A DNA stretch of 64,000 bases from Heterocephalus glaber (lineage: Eukaryota > Chordata > Mammalia > Rodentia > Bathyergidae). A program made the position numbers and the translations under genes. The DNA lies in assembly GCF_000247695.1 (NCBI RefSeq), contig NW_004624795.1:5286686-5350685 (forward strand). The letters run 5' to 3'. Each line of letters begins with the position of its first letter. Position 1 is the stretch's first letter. Of the stretch, positions 14,731-25,800 are shown in pieces. The notes beneath the pieces were generated by a model that was not told where the DNA came from, made no database searches, and was given only the letters and a program-made list of their open reading frames with translations.

Positions 14731-15518
14731 AAGGAATCCTTGTGTAGGCAAAGGAACAGCGGGGAGCTGCCTAGGGTCCCACAGCTGGGATTCCAGCTCC
14801 ACACCTGTGCTCTTCACGTGCCCACTGATGTACAGAAGGTCAGCAACTGCAGTGAGGCCACATGGCAGGCCCACCTGACACTCTGGTCACAGCCTCTGTA
14901 CCTCGGCATCCCTGGGACCCGGTGATTCTTCCAGGTGGCGGTGCAGAGTGCTTAGCAGCGTCCCCAGGCTCTTCCCCCTAGGTGCCGGGGCACAGCCCCT
15001 ATCCAGTGGTGACAGCCAGGTGACAGACATCCCTGTTCACCTCTTCACCACAAGAGACCCCCTCAAGCTCGCAGCCAGCAGACCAGCAAGAACCTGAAAC
15101 AGAGCCCGGGGCGGCCGGGCTGGCAGCCTGAGCGCCATGACCTCGGGTGTCCCATTGGTGTCCTTGCCAGTCCGAGGCCCTGGAGGTAATCAAGGAACAG
15201 CCCCCAGGGGAGGGGATTGCCCTTTCCCTCCTGGGAGTGCCAGGACCTATTTATATGAAGAAGCTGGGAAGAATCCCTCTGTCTTCCCAGGCTGCACGCG
15301 GCCTTGCACTTGCCCCACTCACAGATCCGGGTCAGCTGGGCTGGGAGTGTGGTCGGTGGGCTCCTGAGAACAGGTCTCCACCCCATGAGGCACCAGTTAG
15401 TCCCGGAACCTCTTTATCTCCAATCTGGTCTGTTGATTGGGACCATTTTGCTTAGTGCAAAATATCTGTAGCTGAATACAGCCATGTATTGTTCTCAGGT
15501 GAGAGTCCACAAGGGTGA
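14731..15518. other. SINE-free GC-rich spacer between ATP5MC1 and UBE2Z
   Basis: Nearly 800 bases without a recognised repeat or exon. Frames up to 107 codons exist on both strands but show no domain. Confidence 0.5.
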
Positions 15519-15635
15519 CCAAGCCGGCTTGGTGACGCACACCTATGGTCCCAGTGCTTGGGAGCCTGAGGCAGGAGGATCTCCCTGAATTCAAAGGCAC
15601 CCTGGGCTATATAGACTGTCCCTCAAAACTAAAGA
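15519..15635 (+). repeat. B1-like SINE
   Basis: Reads CTTGGTGACGCACACCTATG through CCCTCAAAACTAAAG. The end is degraded. Confidence 0.8.
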
Positions 15636-15774
15636 AGAGGTGGTAAAAACAGATGGTAAATGTTTAAACTTTTAAACATTTATTACAATAAAGGATACAT
15701 CCTTAATCCTCAAAATATTCCCTCTCACTTCAAACACATTTATCCCATCATTCTTGCCACTTTCTGAAACAGTT

Positions 15775-16002
15775 CGGCAAGTCTTTTTTTTGGTACCAGG
15801 GATCCAATTCAGGACCTTGTGCTTGCGAGGCGCACAGTGCCACTGAGCTAAATCCCCGGCCCTTGGCAAGTCCTCTTTCTTTCTTTTTTTGTTTGTTTGT
15901 TTGTTTGTTTGGTACCAGGGATTGAACTTGGATCCTTGCGCTTGCACAGCAGGCGGTGGAACCACTGAGCTAAATCCCCGGCCCTCCGCAAGTCCTCTTT
16001 CT
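15775..16002 (-). repeat. Two ID-like SINEs inserted at one target
   Basis: Reverse ID copies 15783-15864 and 15887-15985. The target word GCAAGTC occurs three times, before, between and after the elements. The last two occurrences extend to GCAAGTCCTCTTTCTT. Confidence 0.9.
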
Positions 16003-16190
16003 TGAGGGTCCTTCCGAGGAGCGATCATGAAACGGTGATATTGCTGCCAAGTGGCACCCAGCAGAAACGCAGGCTGGTGAGACTGTCATATGTGACCTCG
16101 TCCACCTCATTCCCTGGATCTGACACTGTGGCCTCTGGCTTGTCCCCAAGTCCAGATGACCATGATGGTAGTAACAAAAAAACAGTGAGG

Positions 16191-16935
16191 AGGGCCGGGG
16201 ATTTAGCTCAGTAGTTCTGCTGCCTGCCTCGAAAGCACAAGGTCCCGAGTTCGATCCCTGGTACCAAAAAGGAAGTGAGGAACAACCTCATTAAGGGCTC
16301 AGCATGGACCAAGAGTATGAGCTTGGAGCCAGTACAAAGGGCCCTACACAGACAGCAGGGCTGTCCATGACCTCCCTGTAGCTTCCTCAAATGGGAATAA
16401 GAAAAATCTGTGAGCTGAGCAGAGGCCTATAATCCCAGTCCCTGGGAGGCTGAGGCAGGAGGATCTCTTTAAGAGTTTTGGACCAGCCTGGGCTACACAG
16501 TGAGTTCAAGGCCAGCTTGAACTACATAGTGAGACCCTGGCTCAAAAATAAATAAAAATAAATAATAAGTGAAAATAATACATCTAGCTGGTTCACTGGA
16601 TGTCTCTATACACCTTAATATTACATATATCTCATTAATACACAATTTTTTTTAGTACTGGGGATTGAACCCAGGGCCTTTGCACTGAGCTACATCCTTA
16701 TCCCTTTTTCCCGTTGTTTTGGGGTTTTTTTTCCTTTTTTGGTACTGGGGATCAAACTCAGGACCTTGTGCTTGTGAGGCAGGCTGCAGAACCACTGAGC
16801 TAAATCCCCAGCCCCCTTCTGTTCTTTTTTGAGACAAGGTCATGCTATGTAGCTCAGGCTGGCCCTGAACTCATGCCGATTCTCCTGCCTCAGCCTCCTG
16901 AGGGCTGGGATTATAGTGTGTGCCACACCTGGCTC
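16191..16935. repeat. SINE cluster: ID (+), B1 (+), ID fragment (-), ID (-), B1 (-)
   Basis: ID 16191-16270, B1 16411-16560 (with the internal duplication CAGTGAGTTCAAGGCCAGC), old-type ID piece 16650-16704, ID 16730-16815, B1 16817-16935. Confidence 0.85.
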
Positions 16936-17236
16936 TGATAGATATATTATTAAATTATTAAGCATAGCTACTATTACCAGGGAGCCTTAAAATACCCAGT
17001 CCAGCTTCTGACTTTCCCTTTCAGGTCAGGATTTATGGCCTGGCGGGAGGTTTCATTAACCCTGGCACTGAACCAAGACAAAAACAGCCCCGGGACAGGA
17101 GGGGAAGGGAAGGAGCTTGCTGGTGTCTTAGAAAGAGTTGAGGTGCAGCAGTGACCTGACTCCGGGCACTGCTCAAGCCCTGTCCTTTGGGGAAGGCATC
17201 TCGCATGAGCAAAGGGCTGCCAAACACTGTTCGAAG

Positions 17237-17541
17237 AGATGGCTGGGGCTGGGGCTGGGGCTCAGTGGCGAGTACTTGTCTAGCAGGCTCCAGGCTTCCA
17301 TCCCCAGCACCACACAACAAAAAATTTTTAAACAGAGCTGGGTGTAGTGGCGCACACCTGTAGTCCCAGCACTGGCCCATCACATCTGACTTCATTTTCT
17401 TTTTGTGAGACAGAGTCTCATGTAGTTCAGGCCGGCTGTGAACTTGCTATGTGGCCCATGCTGGCATCAAACTTGTGGAGATCTTTCTGCCTCAGCCTCC
17501 GAGTGCTGGGATGACAGTCATGCATCACCCCTCCCGGTGAG
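17237..17541. repeat. Old-type ID (+), B1 fragment (+), B1 (-)
   Basis: ID 17237-17330 with a GGGGCT triplication at its start, B1 5' piece 17337-17375 and reverse B1 17398-17541. Confidence 0.8.
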
Positions 17542-17954
17542 GTGCTGATTATTTGTACAGTGCTTGCCGCTTTACAAAACGCTTCTGGAAATGTCACACT
17601 TATCCTCAGAGAGACCTTGACAGGCGGGCATCAGTGCCACCCCATGCGCGTGGAAATAGGGAAGAGCATGGATCAGTTTAAAACTGGAACTTCTGAACCC
17701 CATAAGCATTTTCTGTTCCCTGCACCATCGCTACCAGGGCCTGCGCCAGGGAGGAGCGAGGGGCCAGTCTTTCTGTGACCTTGGCCCACCTTGCTAAGTG
17801 GTTCTCAAGCAAAAATCTGAACTCCTTTAAGAGGGAATTAAAGCTTCTAGTTTGAGTAGGTAAGAGACACACAGAGCAACGCCCTAAAGATAAAAGAAGA
17901 TACACTCCCTTCGGCCTTCCCTGCCGGGCAAAACTGGGAGCACTGTTTTGGATT

Positions 17955-18152
17955 TTGTTTTGTTTTTGCTCAGTACTGGGGTTTGAAACCAGAGCCTTTG
18001 CATTGAGATACATCCCCGGCCCTTTTTGATTTTTTATTTTGAGACAGGGTCTTGCTAAGTTGCTCAATGCCCAGGCTGAGGTTGGATTTGTGATCAATCC
18101 TGCCTCAGCCTCCCAGAGAGCTTGGCTGCCCTGCATGCACCACCAGCTCGGC
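17955..18152 (-). repeat. Old-type ID and B1
   Basis: ID-like 17955-18024 (CAGTACTGGGGTTTGAAACC) followed by B1 18030-18152. Confidence 0.78.
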
Positions 18153-19024
18153 CTCTCGTGTCTTCCCATTCTGGTACATGTTACAGTGCTAAAACACTTA
18201 TCAACAACGTGTGAAGTCTATAAAATATTGATTGATTTTCCTTCCTGTTAAGTACCAAAGTGGTGCCTAGCCCAGGCTCACAGATAACATGGCTTGCAGC
18301 CGGCAGAGTATGTGTGTGCACGTGTGTGTGGCAACTGACAGCAAAAGACCCCAGTGGGCACAGGGTCAACTGCAGTAAGTGCCAGGGAGTTCTCAGCAGT
18401 ACTGGTGTCCCACGGAGTCTGGACCTGTGCACCTGGCTTGCAGTCCTCCCTTTGCTGCTGGCTCTCCGTGTGACCCACGTAAGTGCCCAAACCTCTGTGG
18501 GCCCAGTTTCTCCATCCATCACCACAGCCTAATAATAGTCCTTACATCACAGGCCTGGCAAAAGGACTCGGCAAGCCAAAGCTGATAAAGGGCCTGACAT
18601 TAAGCACTCAATAAATATTAGCTAAAAAGTAAATCTTGAGCTTTCGATAAATATTGGCCATTACCATTCAGGTCCACAGCCCATTCCTGGACATTCACAA
18701 AGCCCTGAAAACGAGACTTTTTTCCCCCCCGAAAACAAATTTGGCGGCAAAATGTAACCCAAAGTGAAGTCAGTCGTCTTAGGAACATTCACCAACATCC
18801 CGGAGATAGTGTGGGCATTCACACAGTTTACTGCGGAAATGTCAGCGTGTCGGTTCCCGGGCGCCAGCCTGCACCTCCTGGGCTGTCTCTCTAAATTTTC
18901 TAACAACTGCCACCACTGGTTTCGACATGATTAGAGCCTCCCACTCTCTGTATACATATTAACCCTCCCCCCACGGGCCCCAGGAAGCGCAGAGCTACAT
19001 CCGCCCCTTCAAATTTGATTTTAA
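18153..19024. other. Unassigned spacer upstream of UBE2Z
   Basis: 870 bases without recognised repeats. Includes a small GT-rich patch at 18309-18330. No gene evidence. Confidence 0.5.
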
Positions 19025-19183
19025 CATTTATTGATTGATTGGTCTTGAGTCAGGATCTCGCTATGCGGTTCAGGCTAACCTTGAACTCACTATGTAGCCC
19101 AGGCTGGCCTTGAACTCTCGGAGTTCTCCTGCCTCAGCCTCCGGAGCGCTGGGATGAAGGGCGTGCGCCACCACGCCTGGTTT
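19025..19183 (-). repeat. B1-like SINE with internal duplication, next to the UBE2Z promoter
   Basis: Reverse copy containing GGTTCAGGCTAACC and then GTAGCCCAGGCTGGCC. It ends GCCACCACGCCTGG. Confidence 0.9.
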
Positions 19184-19184
19184 C

Positions 19185-19526
19185 TCCGCCCCTTTCAATC
19201 CTTGGAGAGGAAACCTTCAACGGAGCCTCGCCCGCAGCTCCCCCGCACCGCGCAGAACCAGCGCAGCCCCTGTGCCCGCCCAAGCGCCGACCCAGCGCCC
19301 TCGCCGCCCACCAGTCCCCGCCCCCACCCTGGAGGACCTCGGTGGACGCTCTGGCTGCGCCCTCTCGCTGGTCGGGGCGGGAGTGGGCGGAGCCAGCGCC
19401 GCCCGGGCTGGGACGCGGAGGAAGGGGACGCTCTGGTCCGGCTCTCGGTGGTGCGGCGGCAGGCGGGAGCAGCGGCCGCTGTGGTCGGCGGACGTGCTGC
19501 CGAGCGCTCCCGGAAGCGAAGCAGCG
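19185..19526 (+). promoter_or_regulatory. UBE2Z: UBE2Z CpG-rich promoter and 5' UTR
   Basis: GC-rich sequence with GC boxes (GTCGGGGCGGGAGTGGGCGG at 19371-19390) and no TATA box leads to the start codon. The CpG-rich stretch continues through exon 1 into the assembly gap. A B1 SINE ends at about 19183 and marks the upstream edge. The transcription start is not visible, probably 19380-19450. Confidence 0.7.
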
Positions 19527-19852
19527 ATGGCGGAGAGTCCGACTGAGGAGGCGGCGACGGCGACGGCGACGGCGGGCGCGGGGGCGGCAGGCCCCGGGGC
19601 GAGCGGCGTGGCCGGGGTGGTCGGCGTGAGCGGCGGCGGTGGCGGGTTCGGGCCGCCGTTCCTGCCGGACGTGTGGGCGGCGGCGGCGGCGGGCGGGGCC
19701 GGGGCCCCGGGGAGCGGCCTGGCCCCACTGCCCGGGCTCCCGCCCTCGGCCGCGGCCCACGGCGCCGCGCTGCTCAGCCACTGGGACCCCACGCTCAGCT
19801 CCGACTGGGACGGCGAGCGCACCGCGCCGCAGTGTCTTCTCCGGATCAAGCG
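19527..19852 (+). CDS. UBE2Z: UBE2Z exon 1: Ala/Gly-rich leader and start of UBC fold
   Basis: 326 nt ending after two bases of an Arg codon at GTGAGC. Opens [17 protein letters not shown]. The hexanucleotide GCGACG repeats at 19554-19574 and gives the ATATATA run. It ends in [13 protein letters not shown], conserved with human. Confidence 0.97.
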
Positions 19853-22800
19853 GTGAGCCGGGCTCGCTCCCCGCCGGTCCCGCTCCCGGTCNNNNNNNNN
19901 NNNNNNNNNNNNNNNNNNNNNNNNNNNNNNNNNNNNNNNNNNNNNNNNNNNNNNNNNNNNNNNNNNNNNNNNNNNNNNNNNNNNNNNNNNNNNNNNNNNN
20001 NNNNNNNNNNNNNNNNNNNNNNNNNNNNNNNNNNNNNNNNNNNNNNNNNNNNNNNNCCCCCCCTCCGCGGCCGCCCGGTCCCCGCCCCGGCCAACTCCGC
20101 TGCTGCCCGCAGGCCCCACCCATCGGTCCCCGTCTCCTGGGCAGCCCACTTCCTAACCCACACTGCTGGCTTTGCGCTGCCTCGGGCTCCAGCCTGCCTG
20201 CTTTTACCGTTTCCTCAGCTCCTCATCCCCAGGTCCAGATTGCTTCCTTTCCTTCCCCAGATCTCTTGAACCCCTGTTGTGGTCCCCCAAAGCTGTCCAC
20301 TCTTCCACCTGTTCCAGCAACTCAGGCTCCCCACTCCCTTGTCACTCGGGATTATAACACCCGGCTTGGGACCTCCTTTCCTTCTGTGTCCCCCCACCTT
20401 GGGTCACCTGGTTTACTCTGTGAAGCAGGCATACTTATTTCGAGTACAGGAACAAAGGCCCAAGTCCTTTCTGTGCTTATTTCTTGGGTGACTGAGCCTA
20501 GATCCTAGCATCTGATAGATACGTTTTGCCAGAGTGCTTCGTGCGGTAGAGTGCCCGTCGGCAGGACAAGGGTAGTACAGTTTGGCTGCTGTGAATCCTG
20601 AAACGTGTTTCCCGATAACAGACCTCTCCCCACGCCCCCACCCCAGCGTCTGTCTCGTCTAGGTATTGTCCCGCACCTCCAAGCGCCCTCAGATGTCTCG
20701 CCACCTGCTTGTCCAGGTTGTGATAAAATCCAGCGGTGCTGTGTGTGGCACACCTGGCACAGCGCCTGGCCCATCCCCGCCTCTTAAGTCAGACCTGGCA
20801 CCCAGCTCTTTCGGCCCTTCAGCCAGTTCATTCTTCTGCTCCCTGTAGACCTCTGAGTTTGGCCAATACCTGCTTCTGCCTTTTTTGACCCTCCCCACCC
20901 TACCACATCCCAGACTTTTTCTTTTCCCCGTTGCTCTCACCTGATGCATCCAGTTGGTGAGGTAAAACCTAGAAACTGTCTTGTCTGTGTTCCTCACCAC
21001 CTGTCATCTTCCGTGCTTTCCTAAAGAGTCTCCCTGTCCCCAGCCTGCAGAGGTCTCTGCCTTAGTCTCCAGAGCAGCAGGACACCAGCAGAGGCTCCTT
21101 GCTCCCCGAGGGCCCCCTTACATCGAGGGTCCAGTGTGCGGTGTATGGAGCTGGCTTTTTAGCCAGGCTCATTGTGCGCTCGAGGTTACTGAAGCACTCA
21201 CTTCTTGTGCCCCGTGCGGCGTAGTGCCTGGGAACCTGGGGTGGGAGGTGAGTGGGTTGTCATCGCGAGGAAGTGAGAATACACGGGCCGTGGCTCCTCC
21301 AGGGTGCTGTCTGTTGGGATCCCTGATTTGCCCCCTCCCGACCTCCCCCGGAGGAGACAATGCTGCATTGATGATAGTTTGCTCTCTGCCTGCCTGACAG
21401 GCACTTAGCTGAGATTTCTCAGCCAACCGGGCAGTGCAGATGCTGTGGTACCAAGCACGGCTCTCTCGAATGCTGGCCTCATTGAGGGACCCCAGCTGTC
21501 CTGCGCAGGGGGTTCCTTCTCCCTCACTCCTCCTGCCCCCTCTTGGTGTTGTGCAGGGATATCATGTCCATCTACAAGGAGCCGCCTCCCGGGATGTTCG
21601 TCGTCCCTGATACCGTGGACATGACTAAGGTATGGAACTCGATGGTGTTGAGGGTGGCTGGGAGATTGGGTCCCAGTGGTTGGAAGAGCCTAAAAGCAGT
21701 GATTCAGCTCACCTCTGCTTATGTAGATGAAGAAATCAAGACCCCAACAGAGTAAGTGGTGCACCAAAAATGACACAGGTGAAATCACAGCCTGGGACGG
21801 CTGCATGTTATTAGGGTGCACAGGGCGCTCTTGGCTCACCCCAAGACTGCGCCCCTAACCCTTCACAGAGAGGAAGCGCAGCATTTAATGTCAGGTTTGT
21901 TGAGGGTGCTGCTCTCCGGAGTGAATGTGCAGTGTTAAACTGATGTTGGGAAGAAATCTTGTTTTCCAACGCTACTAGTGTTGTTTTAAGTGAGAACTCA
22001 GTTTCAGATTTCTTGAACATTCAACTCTTGTACCATTGGCATGTACTTTGTTGTTTCGAAAGGTCTTCCTTTTGCATTCATTTATTTATTGTTTTGCTTA
22101 TTTGTGAGGATGGAAATGTTTTCCCTGCACCTCCTGTCCGCATCAAATCCTAGTGTTGCGTGCTAGTTCTGAGTCCCAGTGCTGGTGCTGTGTTGACTGG
22201 GGCCAGTGGAATTTGCTCTTCCCAGTGAATGATCAGGGGCTGGAAGAAAGCTGGTTGCTTGCTGGGCACAGTTGGAGCTATGGACTGAGGAGCAGGATTG
22301 CAAGTCCCCTTTTCCTCTTACTGTTCAAATTCTGAGCAGACCTAAGGGCTCTGGAGCCTTTGAACACAAAATATACCGGAGTCACCCCAGGTTTTCACCC
22401 TTCAAGAAGGGAAAACATGCTGGGTGTGGTGGCGCACACCTGTAATCCCAGCACTCGGGAGGCTGAGGCAGGAGGATGGCCACTAGTTTGAGGCCAGCCT
22501 GGGCTACATAGTGGGACCCTGTCTCAGAAAAGAAAAGAAGCAAAGCAAAGCATGTTCAATAATTACGGCTCGCGGAGGAAGAGGATGTAGTGTTCTGTCT
22601 TACAGAATGCAATTTTGGTTTTCTTCCCAAAGCAGCAGTGATAAGGAAAGTTCAGGGATGGCCTAATGGCCCTGAGTGGACCCCAAGTTTCCCCACTCTG
22701 TCTTTGACACCCCTGTTTCCACCTCAGCCACACCCTCCCCAGTAAGTTTGGTCCCTGGAGAGAGGGAGCAGGTGCCTCCCCACTGCCTGCCACATGCATA

Positions 22801-25800
22801 CTCAATCTGGATGGATCCAAACATGCACTCAGTAAAAATGTGAATTGGGGCCGGGGATTTAGCTCAAGCACAAGGACCCAAGTTTGATCCCTGGTACCAA
22901 AAAATATATATATATATGAATTGGTTTCTTAAAATAAAAAATGCTAGCTGGGCATAGTGGCACACACCTGTAACCCCAGAACTTGGGGAGGCTGAGGCAG
23001 GAGGCTTGCTACAATCCTGAGGCCAGCCTGGGTTGTCTCAGAAAAAAAAAAAAACCTTAAAACTAAAATTGTTTTATAGCTGCATGTTTACTTTACATGT
23101 GAAGTTCTAGCTATTTGTTGTATGTAACACTGATCAAGGAGGTCCGCCCGAAGATCATGCTTTAAAGGATTTAAGGGGTTACTCAGGTGTGCTTTTTGAC
23201 TAGATTCGGGTTTTTTGTTTTTGGGGGGGTTTTTGGTACCAGGGACCTTGCGCTTGCGAGGCAGGCAGTGGAACCACTGAGCTAAATCCCCAGTCCCAGA
23301 TTGTTTTCACCTTGGGCTCTAGTGCTAGAACATACTATGAGTGAGGTGTTATAGTGGGATTCTTCCCCCCCCCCCCCCCCCGTACTGGGGATGGAACTCA
23401 GGACCTTGTGCTTGACAGGCAGGCTTGCCACTGAGCTGAATCCCCGGCCCCCTCCTTTTCTTTTGAGATAGGATTTTTCTATGTAGTTCAGGCTGGCCTT
23501 GAATTCATGAGGATCCTCCTGCCTCAGCCTCCCCAAGTGCTGGGATCACAGGCGTGCACCACCACGCCCGGATTGTAGTGTGGATTCTTAAGTTCTCAAC
23601 AGGTTTCTCTGGGGTCCAAGGTGTTCTTATGCATGTTGAGGATAAGGAGCAGGGCCGGGTCTGTACAGGTCTGTACCCCAGTCCAGCGGGGCAGCAGCTG
23701 GAAGCCAGGCCAGCCAGGTTGGGTGCGGCTCACTTCACAAACAGTTTTGAGATGGCTTTTGTTTTGCAGATCCACGCATTGATCACAGGCCCCTTTGACA
23801 CTCCTTATGAAGGAGGCTTCTTCCTGTTCGTGTTCCGGTGTCCGCCCGACTATCCCATCCACCCTCCTCGGGTCAAACTGATGACAACGGGCAACAACAC
23901 AGTGAGGTTTAACCCCAACTTCTACCGCAATGGCAAAGTCTGCTTGAGTATCCTAGGGTAAGAGGAGCCGCGCTGGGCGAGTGGTTGTTAACAGGCAATA
24001 ATGACTCCAGCCCTGCAGCGGGGACGCCGAGAGGGGCGAGCACTGTTGCGGTCCCCCAGGATGCGCGTGACTGCTGCGGGCCCAGCTGCCCCAGACCTGC
24101 TGTGCTCTTCCCCAGCACCCAGGGCTCGGGTGCCTTCGTATCCGAGTCTCGCAGTGGCTTTGGAGCAGTGATGGTGATGATGGTGATGATTACTAATTGA
24201 ATGGGGTGCCTGAGCCTGGGAATGTCGGCAGATCTGAAGTGTGGGAGTTGTGTGTAGAATTCTTCCTGAGTGGAGCTGAGACCTGGCCTTGAGTCCCGAT
24301 TCCTCCTGTTTTCATGGCCTTTGTGGGCCACAGAGGGCCACGGAGAATGGAAATGAGCTCCAGCATGTTTGGGGTTGCGGTCTAGAGAGCAGGCCCAGGT
24401 TGCAGATTGAGGAAGACGCCTGAGTGGGGACCCCGTTTTCTCCCCGCCCAGCACGCTTCTGTGGCGAAAGGAGCTGACCGCACTGGAGATGGGCTTTTCC
24501 ACAGTCCTCCAGTCCCCAGGCGTGCTCTGTTGGGGCTGTGGCGGTGAGGAAGTCCGTAAAGACGTCCTTCCCTTGGCAGGGTGCAGGCTGTGCCTGGCTC
24601 GTGTGTCCGTGTGCGTGGGTGTGTGAGTGCTGCTTGCGAACCCTGGGAGTGTGTTGGGCAGGCTCTCCCTTGGGCCAGCAGGAAGCTGTTCTGGCCAGAC
24701 AGCAGCTCACGTGAGGCCCAGGACAGTCCTGGTGTGAAGGTGGCAGAGCCGAGCGGGGTGGGAGCTGTGGAGCTGCCCCTGAGTTGCTGAGAGCGATGAT
24801 AAGCCTAAGCCGGCCCGGCTCAGTGGGCCGTGAGCTCTCCGGCCTCCCGCTGTCCCTCCCCTCCTAGGAGCACGGGCTGAGCCCTGACTGTCCACTGCAT
24901 CCCTGACTCCCAGGGCCTTGGTCGAGGTGCTGCAGAGCCACCTGCTGAAGTCTGTCACCTCCCTCTCGAGGAGCGTGGACAAGGCCGGCCAGTTCTGGGA
25001 CTCAGCGGTCCTGGCTCTGTTGGCTTCCAGCCGCTCTGCCGTCCTGTCCATTCTGAGCTCAGTTATGTCCTTCATGTCCAGGCTGCCCCTCCTCTTAATA
25101 CTTGGACTGGTGACAGAAAGTGGCGATTTTGGTGTTCTCTTTGTGTCAGAGTTGTTTCCTGTATATTTTGAAAGACCTGGCCCAGTCCGGAAGTGCTCTG
25201 GCTCTCTTCCTGTCCCTTTGGCAGAGTGGTGTGGTCCTCAGGGATGCAACATTCCTTGGGTCTGAGCAGACTGGACCCAACCATGGCTCCCACGCATCCT
25301 CTACACAGGAGCTCAGTCACCTGTGTCACCCTGTCCCCTCCCTGAACCCGCCACCACCCACCCACACACAGGTACACTTTCTGCGGTGTGCGGAGGTTAA
25401 CATGTAGACAACTTTTGGGGGGTTTTTTGTTGTTTTTTTTTTTTTTGGTATGGGGGATCAAACTTGGGACCTTGCGCTTGCGAGGCAGGCGGCGGAACCA
25501 CTGAGCTAAATCCCCGGCCTAGCATGTAGATAACTTTGAGAGCCGTTCCTGTGACCTCTCCCTTTGTTTTGGATGTGGTAACCTTCCCTGACCCCTCCAT
25601 CTTCCACAGTCCAAGCAGAGACCCTTCCACGTCACCAAGCTCCTTCCCCTTTCCCTGCCCGCGCTCCAAGCTCAGGACCGAGGGGATGGGGCCAGGCTTC
25701 CCAGAGTTACCAGCATCGTTGCTCCTGGCAGGGCTGCGGCCCAGCTCCTCTCGGCCTCACGCTTCCCTCCCCCTCCATGTGTCCGCAGAACATGGACTGG

